A stretch of 64,000 bases of DNA. Origin: Brasenia schreberi (Eukaryota > Streptophyta > Magnoliopsida > Nymphaeales > Cabombaceae). The translations under genes and the position numbers were made by a program. Numbering within the stretch: the stretch's first letter is position 1; each line of letters starts with the position of its first letter. Shown here piece after piece: positions 34,784 through 47,240 of the stretch. The stretch lies in NCBI GenBank assembly GCA_036023115.1, contig JAYKKT010000079.1, positions 12,391,501 through 12,455,500 of the forward strand, given 5' to 3'. The notes beneath the pieces were generated by a model that had not been told where the DNA came from, did not search any database, and worked only from the letters and a program-made list of their open reading frames with translations.

Positions 34784-35186
34784 TATTAAGTGTAATAGGT
34801 ACAGGCAATTAGGGCCCGTATTTGAGGCTAGACTGGCCCAGACCACTAGGGCTTGGGGGGGCAGTCAACTAGCCGTTGGAGGCAGCTGGCCTCCAATGGC
34901 TAGTTGACTACTGTGCAGTCCTGTGCACAGCAGGCAACCTTCAAAACTGGCTTTCTTCTATTTTTTCTTCATATCCATGTACATATGTAATCCCTATAAA
35001 TACCTCACTCATTCATGAATAAATTATGCGGTCTTTGTACAGCTTTTGTTTGGCGTTTGGCTTGCTTCCTCTCCCTTTGATTATAATATTTGAGTTTAAC
35101 ATCCATACTCAGGTGATTTGAAATCTTGGCGATTTGTCAAAGTTGCATCGTGAGCACCAACCTTCGACCATCAACACCAATTTACA
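34784..35186 (+). repeat. 3' LTR of copia-1
   Basis: Starts TATTAAGTG (TG to TA change at the first dinucleotide) and ends TTTACA. TATAAA at 34995-35000. Relative to the 5' LTR it has an extra ~30 bp around 34880-34910, where CTAGCCGTTGGA and CTAGTTGACTA near-repeats suggest slippage, and it lacks the 31-bp duplication. Confidence 0.9.
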
Positions 35187-36403
35187 ATTGATAGGGTTCG
35201 ATGGATGAGATATGGGGGTGCCACATTGTAAGGTATACGGGCGTTTGTACTTGCACCATCAACGTATCCTACTGTATATGTGCCAATCTCTTATACTTTT
35301 CTTGTTTTATTGATTTTCTTAAGCAAAAGTATCAATAGGAATGGCTTCATTGATTCCTTACCACCGGGATTGCGTTCCAATACTTTTAAGACTGGTTCTA
35401 GTAAATAAGTTCAGGACTACAGGGAACTGGGCTATTAGGTTCACACAGTTTCCTTTTAGATCTCAATCTTGTTGCATTTTTCCCAACATGTTGAGAAAAC
35501 AACTTGCTTTAAAATATTTTAGTCTTCCATAAGATCACGAAGAATCAAACTCAGTAAATGGAGAAAAGCTGCGTATAAAAGAAGGCAGAGCTTTAAACTG
35601 CTTTGCAGAGCGCAGAGTACCTCAAGTAGCGAATACGCTTTAAATTCTTTTTGGTGCTTTAATTTTGACAAATAACTTTTGCCTTGAATGCATGAAACAG
35701 GTCTCAAACACGTTTTACTTCACCTTCACTGTAAAACCAGATGCACTGAAAGAAGGCGTGAGGATTCGCAATGTCGTTCCAGCGACAGGAAGAAGCCCAT
35801 CGAGTGCTCGAACGCGTGGATGCGGAGAACGAATTCCCCACTAACTCATAAGTGAGAGATTTGGTCTTATACCACTCCAAGGCACAGGATGTTGGTGATT
35901 ACCAAGCTTTACTTCTTATTCTTATATATTATTTTTTTGTGCTAGACAGAACTTGACTGGATTATACAAATCATAGACCAGGCTTTTCGATTTGCAAGCA
36001 CAAGTGCTGAATACAAAAGCACACTACTCTGGTCATGAAAGTTGCTTATTTTGAAATGCAATTGAAATAAGAAAACTCATCTATAATTAGTTTATCCCAT
36101 CAGAGTTCATCTTTCGTTCCGGTAAACTTACTGGGATATGCAGCTTATGCATCTTACTGCTGATTAATCTCAGTTTCTGTAGTTTGACATTCATTATAAC
36201 CCGATTGGTAGAAAAAATACAATTATGTTTCTACATACAAAAAAGCACCAGAAATGCCCTCCATTTTCGATTTAGTGGCAGCAAGGATCTTAGGCTTTTG
36301 GTGTGTGTTTTATCGACATGCATCACATTTTCGTGGGAATTGAGAGAATCTCAGATCAAGATTAGGTTATGATGATCTGTGAGACGAAGGCAGGATAGTT
36401 TGA
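35187..36403 (-). other. Downstream flank and probable 3' UTR of the formin
   Basis: No gene recognised. The part adjoining 36404 should be the 3' UTR of the minus-strand formin. I could not fix a polyadenylation site. Short frames at 35341 and 36184 are unsupported. Confidence 0.35.
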
Positions 36404-39400
36404 TCATGAAGATGAATTTCCAGTGTCATCACTGTCGGTCCATCGTCTCTGGAATGTGGGGCTTGTCGATAGGAGAGTTGGATTGACTGGAACCGGGAAG
36501 TAGTGGCCTGTACTCACAACAGTTGTCTGATCCTTCAATTTCCCGATCTCCTTGCAAACACGATCGAGCACATTGAGGAAATCTCGCACGATGACAAAGA
36601 TGCGGAATGGGTGAGCCTCTTCCCGAGCTGCATTCCCATGGAAATACTCGGTTATCTCCTTAACGAGCGAGAGTGCCACACTTTCCTCAGCTCTGATCCT
36701 CAAGATCTCCTCCTCAGCCCGGTGCTTGAATGATGTCATCGACGATGCAAATTGTGCATTCATCTCGCGATCACCCACAACCCGGAGAACCTCTGAGATC
36801 TTTTCAAGCCCAGACACGAGCTTGGAGACGTACGAACCAAGCACATCAGAGTCCATCGATGCAGCCTTTTTGACGTTCCCTAGTTCACTGCAGAGTGCTG
36901 CAACTACATGGAGGCCAACCTTTCGTGAGTTGTTGGTAGTAGCTATATCATCCGATAGATCGTTGTGGTTAGAAAGATGTGCTCCTTCAGAGCGGATGAT
37001 CTCTTGGACAACAAAATGGAGGAGTGTGGTCTTGCCATCAGTGCCCTTCACGTCGACAAGCTTCAACAGGGTGTCGAGCTTGAAGGCCCTTGCATCCCCC
37101 CGGTTTGTGCCCACATTCATTCTGTTGCCAGTCTTGAGTACGGCCTCAAGGAGCTTGAGGAAGAGCCGGCTACTGCGTAGTTCTTCACATGCTGCCTGAG
37201 AAGTTAGAAGGAATGAAGGAGACGAGAACAACAGTTTAGCTACTAGCATGCTTTAAAACACTCAAGCACCTCAAATTCGACCATTACTTACATTGACATG
37301 AGACCAGAACTTAAGGTTTGAAGATTGACTCCATGGGTGGTGGAACCATCAAATATATTGAAAAATACAGATAAACCAAAAGTAAAATTATCCTACAATT
37401 TTTATGACCGTCTAGTGGGAAACTTCTATGTGCTGTTCAGTTGCCTGACCACAGCTAACTCCCGAATCAGAGAAATTCACACACGTGCATAAATGAAAGG
37501 AAAGGTGGGCCCTAGTGGGTTAACAAGGCCATCTTCCCTTGGATTTATTGCAGGATAAGCCAGATGCCTTCAAAGAGTAGGGTGAAGTAGAGCCTCCCAT
37601 CCATTGGAACTAGCCCTCATGCAGCTGTTGTCATCTGTCAGAATAAATCTAGGACATCACGTGAAAAACAGTGACATGTCAAGAACTTCTGAGAAGATGT
37701 TTGGATTTACTTGGCGTTCATGAACTTGGTCATATTTCAATTAATGCCAAACTCACTTTTGGAGTTTGTGCAAGCTTTCATCAACTTGATAATGGTAGTA
37801 ACACGCATACAGATCAGAAGTAAGCTGTGGCCAAATGATTTACGATTTTAACCTTTGTGTATTCACCAAGCCTTTTTGTTTCATCCGTGCTTTATGGTTT
37901 CAGCTTGTAGTTTTAGTTGGACCAAGGGCTACAGTGTAGCGAAACGGGCTCTCATGGGCTCAATCCCCATGGAGCACCACACTTGTGCACAAGCCAATGC
38001 CCAATATAGCCCTTAGAGGCAAGGGTTCTTAGACATGGAGTTCTAGAGAGAAGTAGTCCTAACCCCTTCAAAGGTGGTTTCTCTGAAAAAAGACAACACT
38101 TTAACTTGAATTGGTTAACCATGGAATTCTAGACTAAAGAGAAACCTGAACAAGAAAATATGGAACCATAATAATGAAAGAGACGAGAATTAGCAGACCA
38201 TTTCGTGCAAAAAATATTTGTAACACGGCATAAAACTTCGGAGTAGCATTAAGGACCACACTAGTATTAATAAGAACTTTTGGTAGAAGATGAAGTACAA
38301 AGGATATAACATTTAAAAATGTAAAGTGCATCTGCATCTCTCGAAAAAACAAAGTTCATGATGACAAGACAAACGTCCCATCACTCTCAAAATAAAGGCA
38401 AACACAGATAGAAACATATTACAAATGGATGCATCAAATTCCGATTTCAGTTTGAAGTTGTTTCCGGGGTTGATTAAAGAAAGGAATCAACAACCTAAGA
38501 AAGATTGGCCTATCAAGTTTTCATTTCAATTTGGAGCTTGTTTGCTAGGCTGAATAAGCAAAAGGACAGGACAAATCTGGATGACCAACTAACATATCAT
38601 GCTGTAGAAAAAGCCATTTAGTGCCATCTTTATTGAGCATAGAAGTAGAATATGCATGTCGCCAAGTCACTTTCACCAAGTTACTGAATAAACATAACTA
38701 TTGGATGCAATTTAGCATCATAGCAAAGTCCATTTTGACATATCGAAGTTTTGTATTTTTGCTTGGTGAGAAACAATTCCTACTTTTCAAACAGTTGACA
38801 ACAAATGGATGTCATGATGTGTTGCCAATTTCTTAAATTTTCTGCAAAACAACTTTTATTCCTGGAATTGGTAATGTTGCAGATTCTGCATTTAGACTAA
38901 GATTATATATTTTCTGGTACCCTTTTGTGCAAGTCATAAACATGAATTCTTCTTCTAGAAGTGGCAGGATAGGGTGTTGAAACCTTTGGAGGGAAAAAGA
39001 ACTACCAAGGATCAAACTGTGCTCTGGGTTCCTGGAATAGTATTTTAACTTCTTAACTATAAGAAGATAATGCCCCTTTATGAAGCTATCTCGATTACTG
39101 ATATCAATATGATTTGTCTTAAGCAATGTTCTCAAACTTGAGTCAAATAGCCAATCTCACATAGTTTGCTATGCTATATAAGAATCTTGTCAATGAATCA
39201 TGAGGAAAAGAAAACAAACTACCAACACTCTACATACCTCCAGTGACTCAAAGGATTTCCTGAGATATGCAACCTCTGAGTCGAAGTTGGTGATGTAAAG
39301 CATGGCATCCACCCGTTTGAAGGCAAAGGGTATGTCAACAACAGCCTTGAGGAAGCGCTCAGCTGGTCCAAGCTTGGCGTTGCCATCCTCAATGTGCGCT

Positions 39401-42400
39401 TTCAACTTCAGTTCCTCCTCCTTCGTCGGAGCCATTTTCAGTAAAGTTTCAAGTAGCTCAGTCCCCAATCCATCAGTGTTACCTATCACACACAAATCAA
39501 TTCCAAAACTACTGAAGTTTCAAAGAAGGCACTGGTGGCGATATAGAGAGTAAAGTTTCAAAAGGGTTTAACAAGTACATGATGCAGATTTACCACAACT
39601 AAGAAATTGAACTTGTAGGTATTTACCAGTAATCCACATTCCACACTGTATCTTGAATGGAAGAAACCCATAGATGCATAAACACATTATGTAACTAGTT
39701 ATATATACATACACGCACACATACACCAGCATTTATACACCAGCATATTTATAAATGTGAGCCAATCTAAACAAAGTTCAAGAAAGAATGAACTTATGAA
39801 TAGGTTATAAAGTTTAACTCATCATTAATTCTAAGTCTAAATTAACAAATTCATCAAATTGTCAACTTAAATGAAGTATTATAAACAAAGAGATAAATGC
39901 ATTAGTATCAATAGAATAACTATAGCCATTACATGAAAGAGAAGAAATAGAGTAGAGCAACGAAAGATGAAAAGATGCAGAAGAGAAGTGGCAAGAAAAG
40001 AAGAAAAAGAGGAGAAAGAATAAGAAAAAGATAACGAGGAAAAGGAAAGAGAAAACATCCAAGCCTCAGGCTTCTACACTTACCAGTGTGCAATTAGGCC
40101 GCAAGTGTTAAGTGCAATTTGTATTGGTAATAGAACTTAAATAGATTTGGGTTAGTGGAAACTTCAAACAATGGGGTGCAAAGTGGATTAGGACAAAAGT
40201 TTCAGGAACAGAAACGGATAGGAATGATGACTGGGAGAACATCGGAAGAAGTAAACAAGGAAGAGTTTGCACCCAAACTTGAGCTATGAGCGCAAATCCA
40301 TGATTAGCAGCCTAAGTCCACTTCTATATGACCAAGCTCAGCCCCCAAATGTGCCATGATTAACATCCTAAGCTAAATGTGAGTCCTGTAATTAATCCTT
40401 TTCCCCTTAAAACATTTCACCATATTTTTTAATTATGCATCAAGGGTTATTGAAAAAGCATTTGGGAAGCAGTAGGAAGAGCTCTGGTGAGTAGGTGAAG
40501 TAATTAGACCCAAAGCCATTCAGTGAAGGAGATGGCTTGGTTTTGGTTTCGGTGGTAAGGGTTGCTAAACGATATATGAGCAATGCCCTGGTGGAAGGTA
40601 GAGTTTTAAGCAGATAAAACAATGTTAACCTGCGATGGGTTCGACAGTTTTCTCGAGCACTGTCCCCCACTCCAATCGGTAATAGACAGAAAAATGACTT
40701 ACCAACTCAGCAAAGTCCAGTAGAAATTTAGCCTACCTCAGAACCCATATGGTGAGTCAGTCTAGTTTTAAACCAAATCCCAAATATCCCCATGGTTTTG
40801 CAGGACTGAAGAATTGAGAAAACAAAGTGACCAATTCATTCTTAGGAACCTTAGGTTTCACCCTTTCAGAAGCAAAAGCAAGCACAGAAAATAGCTGAGA
40901 TGTGATTCTTAATCTCCGAGAGTGTTGAAGCTTCAAAATCTTTTGGATCTAGGTCAAAGGGGAGGGGCAGTGATCTAAATCATAGCTTTAATCAAACGTA
41001 CGAGGGGCCATTTTACCAGCGGCTAAAACAAGAAAAACTTTGAAAAAGAGGCAAGAAATTTTCACCTTCTATGAGCGCTTCACAGACTTCTTCCTTTGTC
41101 ACGCTGAGAGCTCGCAAAAGGATCGCAATGTTTTGGGATTTCTTCGGATCAAGCACCCTGTTCTCTTGAACTGGTGATGTCAGAACCGGCCGTCTGGTCG
41201 TCTCCTTTGGTGTTGTATTCATGGCATTGCACACGAACAAAGTTTCAATCATTTCTTCGTTCAATCTGCACGTTAAAATGTGATCGATTTCAAGCAATTA
41301 AACAAAGTGTCGCACATTCATCAAGAAAAAGAGAAACAAAAAGAAGAAAATCCACCAATTAATCTCTAGATCTTCTAAATAGTCCATACTACAGAGAAGT
41401 TTACTTATACGGGAAAACAACAAAGGAGAAAATCCACCAAAAATCAATCTCTTAAAGTTCCAAAATTTTCCAGGAATACATATCACAGATCAATTCGTCA
41501 CTCAGAAGCAAAAAGTCGTCTGTGAAAGCCTAATATCTTCAATAGAAGAACATCGGATTAATCCAAGAAGAATGGATAGGTGGATTAAAGTTTGACGCAA
41601 AATGACTGCATTTATGTGTCAATAATGACATGCAACTTCCAACAATTCAAACTCAGCTTTTGAGCAAGATGGGGATAAATAGCGGTCACCAACATAACAA
41701 ATCTGAAAATAATGAAAAGAAAGAATATCAAGATTGGTCGGTGCTTACTGGAATGAACTAGATTTCAATTGGTCCCAAACCATTGCCCGATCTGAGCTCG
41801 CCCGGACCTTGTCCCAGTGCAATGGCTTCAATTTAGGACGGGTGGTCTCGCCCGATTTCTCGGGGGAGAGCTCATTGTTCACAAGCGAGCTCGAATTGCT
41901 CTCCGACATAGCTTCCGGCGAGGTCCGCTTGCTCTCCAATTTAACTTCGGGCGAGATCTCCGACTTTGTGGATTCCACGTTTCTTGGTGGAGGTATTAAC
42001 GGCGGGGGACAGGCAATTGGTAGAGGTGGCAGCGGTGGCGGAGGAATTGCGAATTGCCAACGACTCCCTTTTGGTGGTGGAGGAGGTGGCGGCGGTGCCG
42101 GGCTGAAAAACCTGGGCCGGCTGGAGAACGACCGTCTTTCCGACGATGCCGATCTCTCAGACGATCCGTCAGAGGGAGAAGATGGTAATGATGGAGACAT
42201 TCCGTTCCTCTCAGGTGGAGTCAAAGCCGAGAATGACCTTCTTCCCGACGATGCCGATCTCTCAGGCGATCCATGCGAGGGCGAAGATGGTAGAGATGGA
42301 GAATTTTGTTTCCTTTCAGGTGAAGGAGGGGGTAGCAACCGGAATCCAGCACTAATGCTGACCTCAGAGGCGGTGGATGCTGTCTCCGGCCCCGGCGAGG

Positions 42401-43259
42401 GAGGCTTGGAGGCCACTGGAGACGTCGATTTGGAAGATGGGTAGGAAGGCGTCGTCGAATTCGAACCACCGGAGTACTGCCTCGCTGGCGAGCAAGCTTG
42501 GGATACCCACCGGGAGCCCATTTCGCCGGCCGGTCTGTTCCCGGCGGAAGAGCCCCTGGGCGAGTAGAACGACTCTTCGTCTTCGTCGTCGTCGGTGGTC
42601 TCCAGAACACGTTCTGGCGTCCGGCATTGGTGCGATAGTGGCGGGAGCGGGTGGAGGTCGGGGCTTCGGCGGTGGTAGCTCGACGGAGAGTTCAATTTCC
42701 TGTAGGGAGAGTTCATGCCGAGTGCGTCATCGCCGTCCGGCCGTAAAGTACCCAAATAAAGGGGTTCGGAGCCGTTGGTGACGACCACCTTCCTGGTAGA
42801 GCCGGGATCCGTCGCCGGAAAAAGGCGGAGGCTGGTGGATCTGGCGGCCTTCTGGCCGAGCTCAACGGATATCCGGCGGCGGATGAGCAGAACGAGGAGA
42901 AGAAGCAAGGAGAGGACGATGAGGCTGATGACGACAGAAAGGACGACCTTCTTGGCGTCGCCGGAGGCATTTTTCGGCGCGGTCGGCCGGACAACGTTGG
43001 TGGGGATGATAACGGAGGGGATGGCGGTTGGTGGTGGGTTGATGGTGGTGGTGGTGGTGGTGGGATTTAGAGGGAAAAAAGGAGCCGTAGTGGTGGTGGG
43101 TGGAGGCGGAGGGGAGGTGGTGGGGTCGGCGGGGAAAAAGGGTTGGTGAAGAGATCTCCTGGTGGTGGCCAGAATCGAATTAGCATTTAATAAAGGAAGA
43201 AAGAAGAGGCAGTAGAAGAAGAAGAAGAGGGAGCCGCCATTATTACAAGCCATAGCCAT
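36404..43259 (-). CDS. FH1: Class I formin (formin-like protein 1 type), 4 exons, 915 aa
   Basis: Actin nucleator at membranes: FH2 dimers nucleate and cap actin filaments, while FH1 binds profilin-actin. Exons: 43259-41749, 41265-41066, 39482-39238, 37195-36404, all with GT-AG borders that keep frame (2748 nt). Residues ~1-26 are a signal peptide, 32-95 a Pro/Thr-rich extracellular region starting [12 protein letters not shown], and 105-126 a membrane span followed by [19 protein letters not shown] and the acidic [16 protein letters not shown] lie in the linker, FH1 is at ~387-426 and FH2 from ~475 ([11 protein letters not shown]). GNRMN (~675) and [12 protein letters not shown] (~702) are intact. 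The length and four-exon layout suit plant class I formins, and the N-terminal motifs resemble FH1. The linker holds a 35-residue tandem repeat. Start chosen as the first Met before the signal peptide. No disabling change seen. Confidence 0.95.
37196..39237 (-). other. Formin intron 3 (2.0 kb)
   Basis: Donor GTATGTAG after codon GAG at 39238, acceptor TTCTCAG before 37195, phase 0. No transposon protein or RNA gene is recognised inside. Confidence 0.85.
39483..41065 (-). other. Formin intron 2 (1.6 kb)
   Basis: Donor GTGAAAAT, acceptor GTGATAG, splitting a Gly codon. It contains a pyrimidine-rich stretch on the sense strand (39940-40060). No gene inside. Confidence 0.85.
41266..41748 (-). 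other. Formin intron 1 (483 bp)
   Basis: Donor GTAAGCAC at the 41748 side, acceptor AACGTGCAG at 41266-41274, splitting a Gln codon after SSSF. An exactly in-frame join ([11 protein letters not shown]) supports it. Confidence 0.9.
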
Positions 43260-43800
43260 TCAGACACACTCGCACAGAGGACACAGAGAGAGCGAGAGAG
43301 ATCAACCCAGAAGCATACTGTGCACACACAGTGAGAGAGAGTTTCTTAGTTAACTGAAGTAGGAAGAGTGGCAAGTATGAAAGAGACAGAGAATTGGAAA
43401 TTTGTGTAGTGCAGAGAGAGAGGGAGAGAGGAAGAATGTGGAAAACTTTCTCCCGGAAAACAACTCCAGGTTAGGAAACTGCAAATAGTGCGTACTAGAG
43501 AAAGGGAATGTAGAAATTTCTCAGGAAAGAACTACATAGAGATCAGGAAACTGCAAAATTGTGTGTACTGGTGTGTGTGTGCGCGTGAGAGAGAGAGAGG
43601 TAAATGGTGGTAGTCTGTAACTAAAAGAAGCACGGAAATTTGTCTAGCGAATCGACCACAGGTGACAGATCGGTAAGAAAATTGTGGTAAATAGAAGTCT
43701 GTCCGTATTCTGGTAAAAGTAGAAATTCATCATAAAGAATCAGCCACATTAGGAGAGAGAGAGAGAGAGAACCAGATTCATGGCGACTTTGGTAACCCGG
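43260..43800 (-). promoter_or_regulatory. Formin 5' leader and upstream region, CT-rich on sense strand
   Basis: Several GA runs on the plus strand (43283-43300, 43328-43340, 43412-43430, 43585-43598, 43755-43770) are CT tracts in the sense direction, typical of plant 5' UTRs and core promoters of the pyrimidine-patch kind. No clear TATA box was found, so the start site is not assigned. Confidence 0.4.
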
Positions 43801-45060
43801 TGTTAGTGAGAAAAAGATGGCCTTGTGGGCCCCACGCCCATTCTGACAAATCAGCCACCCACGTCGGCAAGGTGACAACCTTGCATACACATGCATGCAA
43901 TCTTTTAAACGTTCAAAGTCTTGTTTCAGGGCTTCAATGGGAACCGAACTGGATCAGGAACCAACTGCAACCGAGCCGATCGGGCGGATCCTAAACCAGA
44001 GACTATGGTTTATTTCTGGTTCCATCCTTCATCGAACTGGAATCGTCTTTAATTTCAAAACTGTTAATGCTTTTTTCCGATTCTAAGCAGAATAGGACTC
44101 AAATTGGAACCGACGATTTTAAGCTGAAACTTAAAAGGACCCTATCCCACCTTTACCTTCGTTCTCAACAACAAAAAGAAAAATGTTCACGTCTCTCTTT
44201 GTCTCTCTCCCCTTTCACCTTACACTCGCTGCTGATCCAAGCGAGTTCGGGTTCTCATGTTCAAAAAGACCCAAATATAAGTCCTATGTAATATCTAAAC
44301 CATACTAAAAATGTTGTACTTTTAAAACATAGCATGGAAGTAGTGCATAAAGAGCAACAGCTTACTTTGGCGAAGAGTCGACTCACAATTTGAAGTCCTA
44401 TTTGCGATTAGTGCTCAATCTTATGTTAACTCGAGCAGAAAAGAAAGAATTACATTTCATTGTCTTCTTCTAACATGTTTAGCTTTGCTTTGCTTATTTA
44501 CAGTGTTTGTCATTTAATTTCTCACATCTCACATCTTCTTGTGAAGCTTCGTGCATCTTCTTGTTCAAATGTTCAAACCATTTAAACATGTTTCTTTTGT
44601 TTTATCTTTTATTGATGTTCTTGAGAGTGAAAAAAAAGAAAAAGAACTTTCAAATGTAAAATAATCGTACAACACAAAACAATATTTTACGTGAATCAAG
44701 AGAGTGATTCCTCTTCTCCTAAGTTTATGACCGCCATGAAAGTATTCCACTATGATCAATAGAGCATCCCTTAGGGGTGTCTGATTCGTAGATAGGGACT
44801 GTAGAATTGTAGCTCCAGTTCTAATTCCAACGGCCCACCGGGGGTGAGTCGTTGGTCCACTTCATAATGGGTTAAAGGCGGGACCGTACGATTGTTCTTT
44901 TTTGCGATGTATTGAGACCCAAGCATAAGCGTAACTTTCAATTCTACAGTTCTAGGCCTACCAATCAAATATCCTTTCAAAGAACGAATAAGTATTTCAA
45001 TGGAACCCTCTTTGGATATGATTACATGCAGTTGTACTCAAATTGAATGCTGTAAAATTT
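43801..45060. other. Spacer without gene; AACCGG-type repeat at 43.93-44.11 kb
   Basis: No supported coding region. 43930-44110 carries a diffuse repeat of GGAACCGAACTGGATCAGG / TCTGGTTCCATCC motifs like those at 56.4-60.1 kb. 44770-44960 starts TTAGGGGTGTCTGATTCG, which looks like a small hAT-type terminal sequence, but the other end was not found. Confidence 0.3.
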
Positions 45061-46333
45061 TTGAGAAGGAGATTACTATTTGCACACTTCTTTTTTAAAA
45101 TATCGAAACCATCCTCCAACACTCTCTTCTCTTTACACCATTTTCTCTCGTTCCCTTCTCTCTATTCCAACAATTGACATTTTGTTTGGCATCCGTTAAT
45201 GCTTTAACCGATAGTCGGACAACATACAAGTAGATTCTCGTGAATCTCACTGGAGAATAAGAAATAGAAAAAGGAGAAAAGGAGGAGAAGGTATCTTGAA
45301 GAAATTTTTGTGTTTTTTAAGTACATGATGGATTTGCTTCTTTTGCCGTATTTTGGATGTATGGAGGCATTGACTAGGCGATTTTGAGTTGTTTACTAGG
45401 GTGGAGACATGCATCTTTTGGAGAGAGACATTGTTATGCCACATTACCCATGATATATATATATATATATATATGCTTGGTATCTTATATCCATGTTATA
45501 ACGTATGGCAAAATGGAAAAGAACTCAAGCGAAAATATTGATTGCATTAGAGTAGATTATGAAAAAGTATCATGAAAATGTTCCTTAGAGTATCTTTTAG
45601 ATCCGCTATGGATAAGGAGATTGAATTTGATTATGGTGTAATGGATAATGTATCTATTGACTGATTGGCTGATGAAGTTGAACACACATTTTTTACTACA
45701 AGGGTGATCAACTTGATTATTTAGTGGTGCTTACTTTATAGATATTGTGTTTTGCAGTTGAGATGAACCATTAAGTATGGAAGAAATATCTGGAGAAAGC
45801 ACAATATTATTATTGTTATTCTTCGTTGAAAGAGTAAAGATGAAATTAGTAAGGTACAACTTAGGTATGAAAGTAAATGCAAATATTGGAGTATAAATAT
45901 TGATGTTGAAAATAATAGGTAGACAGACACTAAAAGGGTAGAGTTCCTATTTATACTAGTAGAAGAGGTCAGAACCGATGGTTATTAGAAATTGAATGTG
46001 GTCAATTGGACACATAATCATCCTCTAACTTTTGCATGGAGATTTAGAATCCGAGTATTGTGATAAACGACATGACAAAAGGCATTACAAATCTAAGCTT
46101 ATTTTGTCTCATTTGAAGTGGGTTGATGAGTAAATATTAGTATGACGAGGCATATTTACAATATAAATATAAAATTAGAAAGAAAAACATGGGTTGTCAA
46201 ACTATTTTGCAATGGCTATTGTATGATTTAGATTCTCACCAGAATCACACACGACATCATAAGATACTGGATATGGATATTGTCAGTGATATTGTATTGC
46301 TCATCCTCGTTTAGTGCTACATGATTATATGCA

Positions 46334-46635
46334 TTTCTATGGATATTAGAGTTTGATATCAGATATAAGATAAACATGTACGAGTTTTTTTTCTACATGT
46401 GTTCAAAGTTACGCCTTAGATTAAGTAACACTTGTATAACTGTATAATTTATAACTATGGGATGCATTTCTTTGAAGTTGTAGGTTTTTATAGATATTGG
46501 AGTTTGATATCAGTTATAAGATAAACATGTACGAGTTTCTTTTACATGTGTTCAATGTTGTTTCTTAGATTAAGTAATACTTGTATAACCGTGTAATTTA
46601 CAACTATAGGATGCATTTTCTTGAAGTTGTAGGTT
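46334..46635 (+). repeat. 151-bp tandem duplication spanning an exon-intron-exon piece
   Basis: Units 46334-46484 and 46485-46635, starting TTTCTATGGATATTAGAG / TTTTTATAGATATTGGAG and both ending GAAGTTGTAGG. Each includes the presumed donor (AAACAT-GTACGAGT) and acceptor (CTATRG-GATGCATTT) seen as one intron in the copy at 63.7-63.8 kb. Confidence 0.85.
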
Positions 46636-47092
46636 CACTTCAACAAACAAGAATTTTTTTATAGCTTTTACTTTCATAAATATAGAGAAGGAAGAGAATT
46701 ATGTTTGAGTACTGAGGTACGTCAAGAAGTTATGCACTCCAAACAACTTTGTGTGTGTAACGTGAAGTGTTTGTGATTTATATTTGATTAATGTCATTCA
46801 AATTATATTTCCGAATGCGACAAGTTTCTTGTGTAGACAACATGTTATGAAAAACATTGAAGAATTTATTATCAAATTAACAAGGAATAAAAATATGGTT
46901 ATTACTTTTGGTGTGAGTTCATGAAAGGTCATCGAATAGACAAATGGGAGTAGTTATAAGGAGGTAGTGAAATTGAAGTGAAAAAATTTCATTCCCTACT
47001 CTCTTATATTAAAGAGCAATGGTTGGATCCTTACTAGCAGAAAATAGTCTTCATATGGAAAGATAGGATGATTCACTATAGTACTCATATAA

Positions 47093-47208
47093 CTAATATA
47101 TATATATGTATATATATATGTATATATATATATGTATGTATATATATATGTATATATATATATGTATGTATATATATGTATATATATATATATGTATATA
47201 TATATATG

Positions 47209-47240
<32 letters not shown>
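47093..47240. repeat. (TATATG/TA)n microsatellite in the MULE remnant
   Basis: About 145 bases of TA and TATG units. It interrupts the transposase between THITN and the ITNTHVRLK block. Long frames on both strands here (IYIYMYIYI) are artefacts. Confidence 0.95.

Larger units (their letters stand above)
30256..35186 (+). mobile_element. Complete Ty1/copia LTR retrotransposon (copia-1), inactivated
   Basis: Two LTRs (30256-30662 and 34784-35186), a primer-binding site TGGTATCAAGGC directly after the 5' LTR (one insertion/change from the initiator tRNA-Met complement), a polypurine tract GAGGGGGG at 34776-34783 directly before the 3' LTR, and gag-protease-integrase-RT-RNase H in copia order between them. 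TTGAT precedes the 5' LTR and recurs, offset by one base, after the 3' LTR (35188-35192), a probable target duplication. Stops, one frameshift and lost catalytic residues show it is dead in cis, though it could once have moved by copy-and-paste through an RNA intermediate. Confidence 0.9.

Noticed and set aside
36726..37199. 157-codon plus-strand frame
   Set aside because: Antisense shadow of the last formin exon, which has conserved FH2 motifs and correct splice sites.
41734..42444. 236-codon plus-strand frame, Gly/Asp/Glu-rich
   Set aside because: Antisense shadow of the formin first exon; composition mirrors the proline- and serine-rich sense protein.
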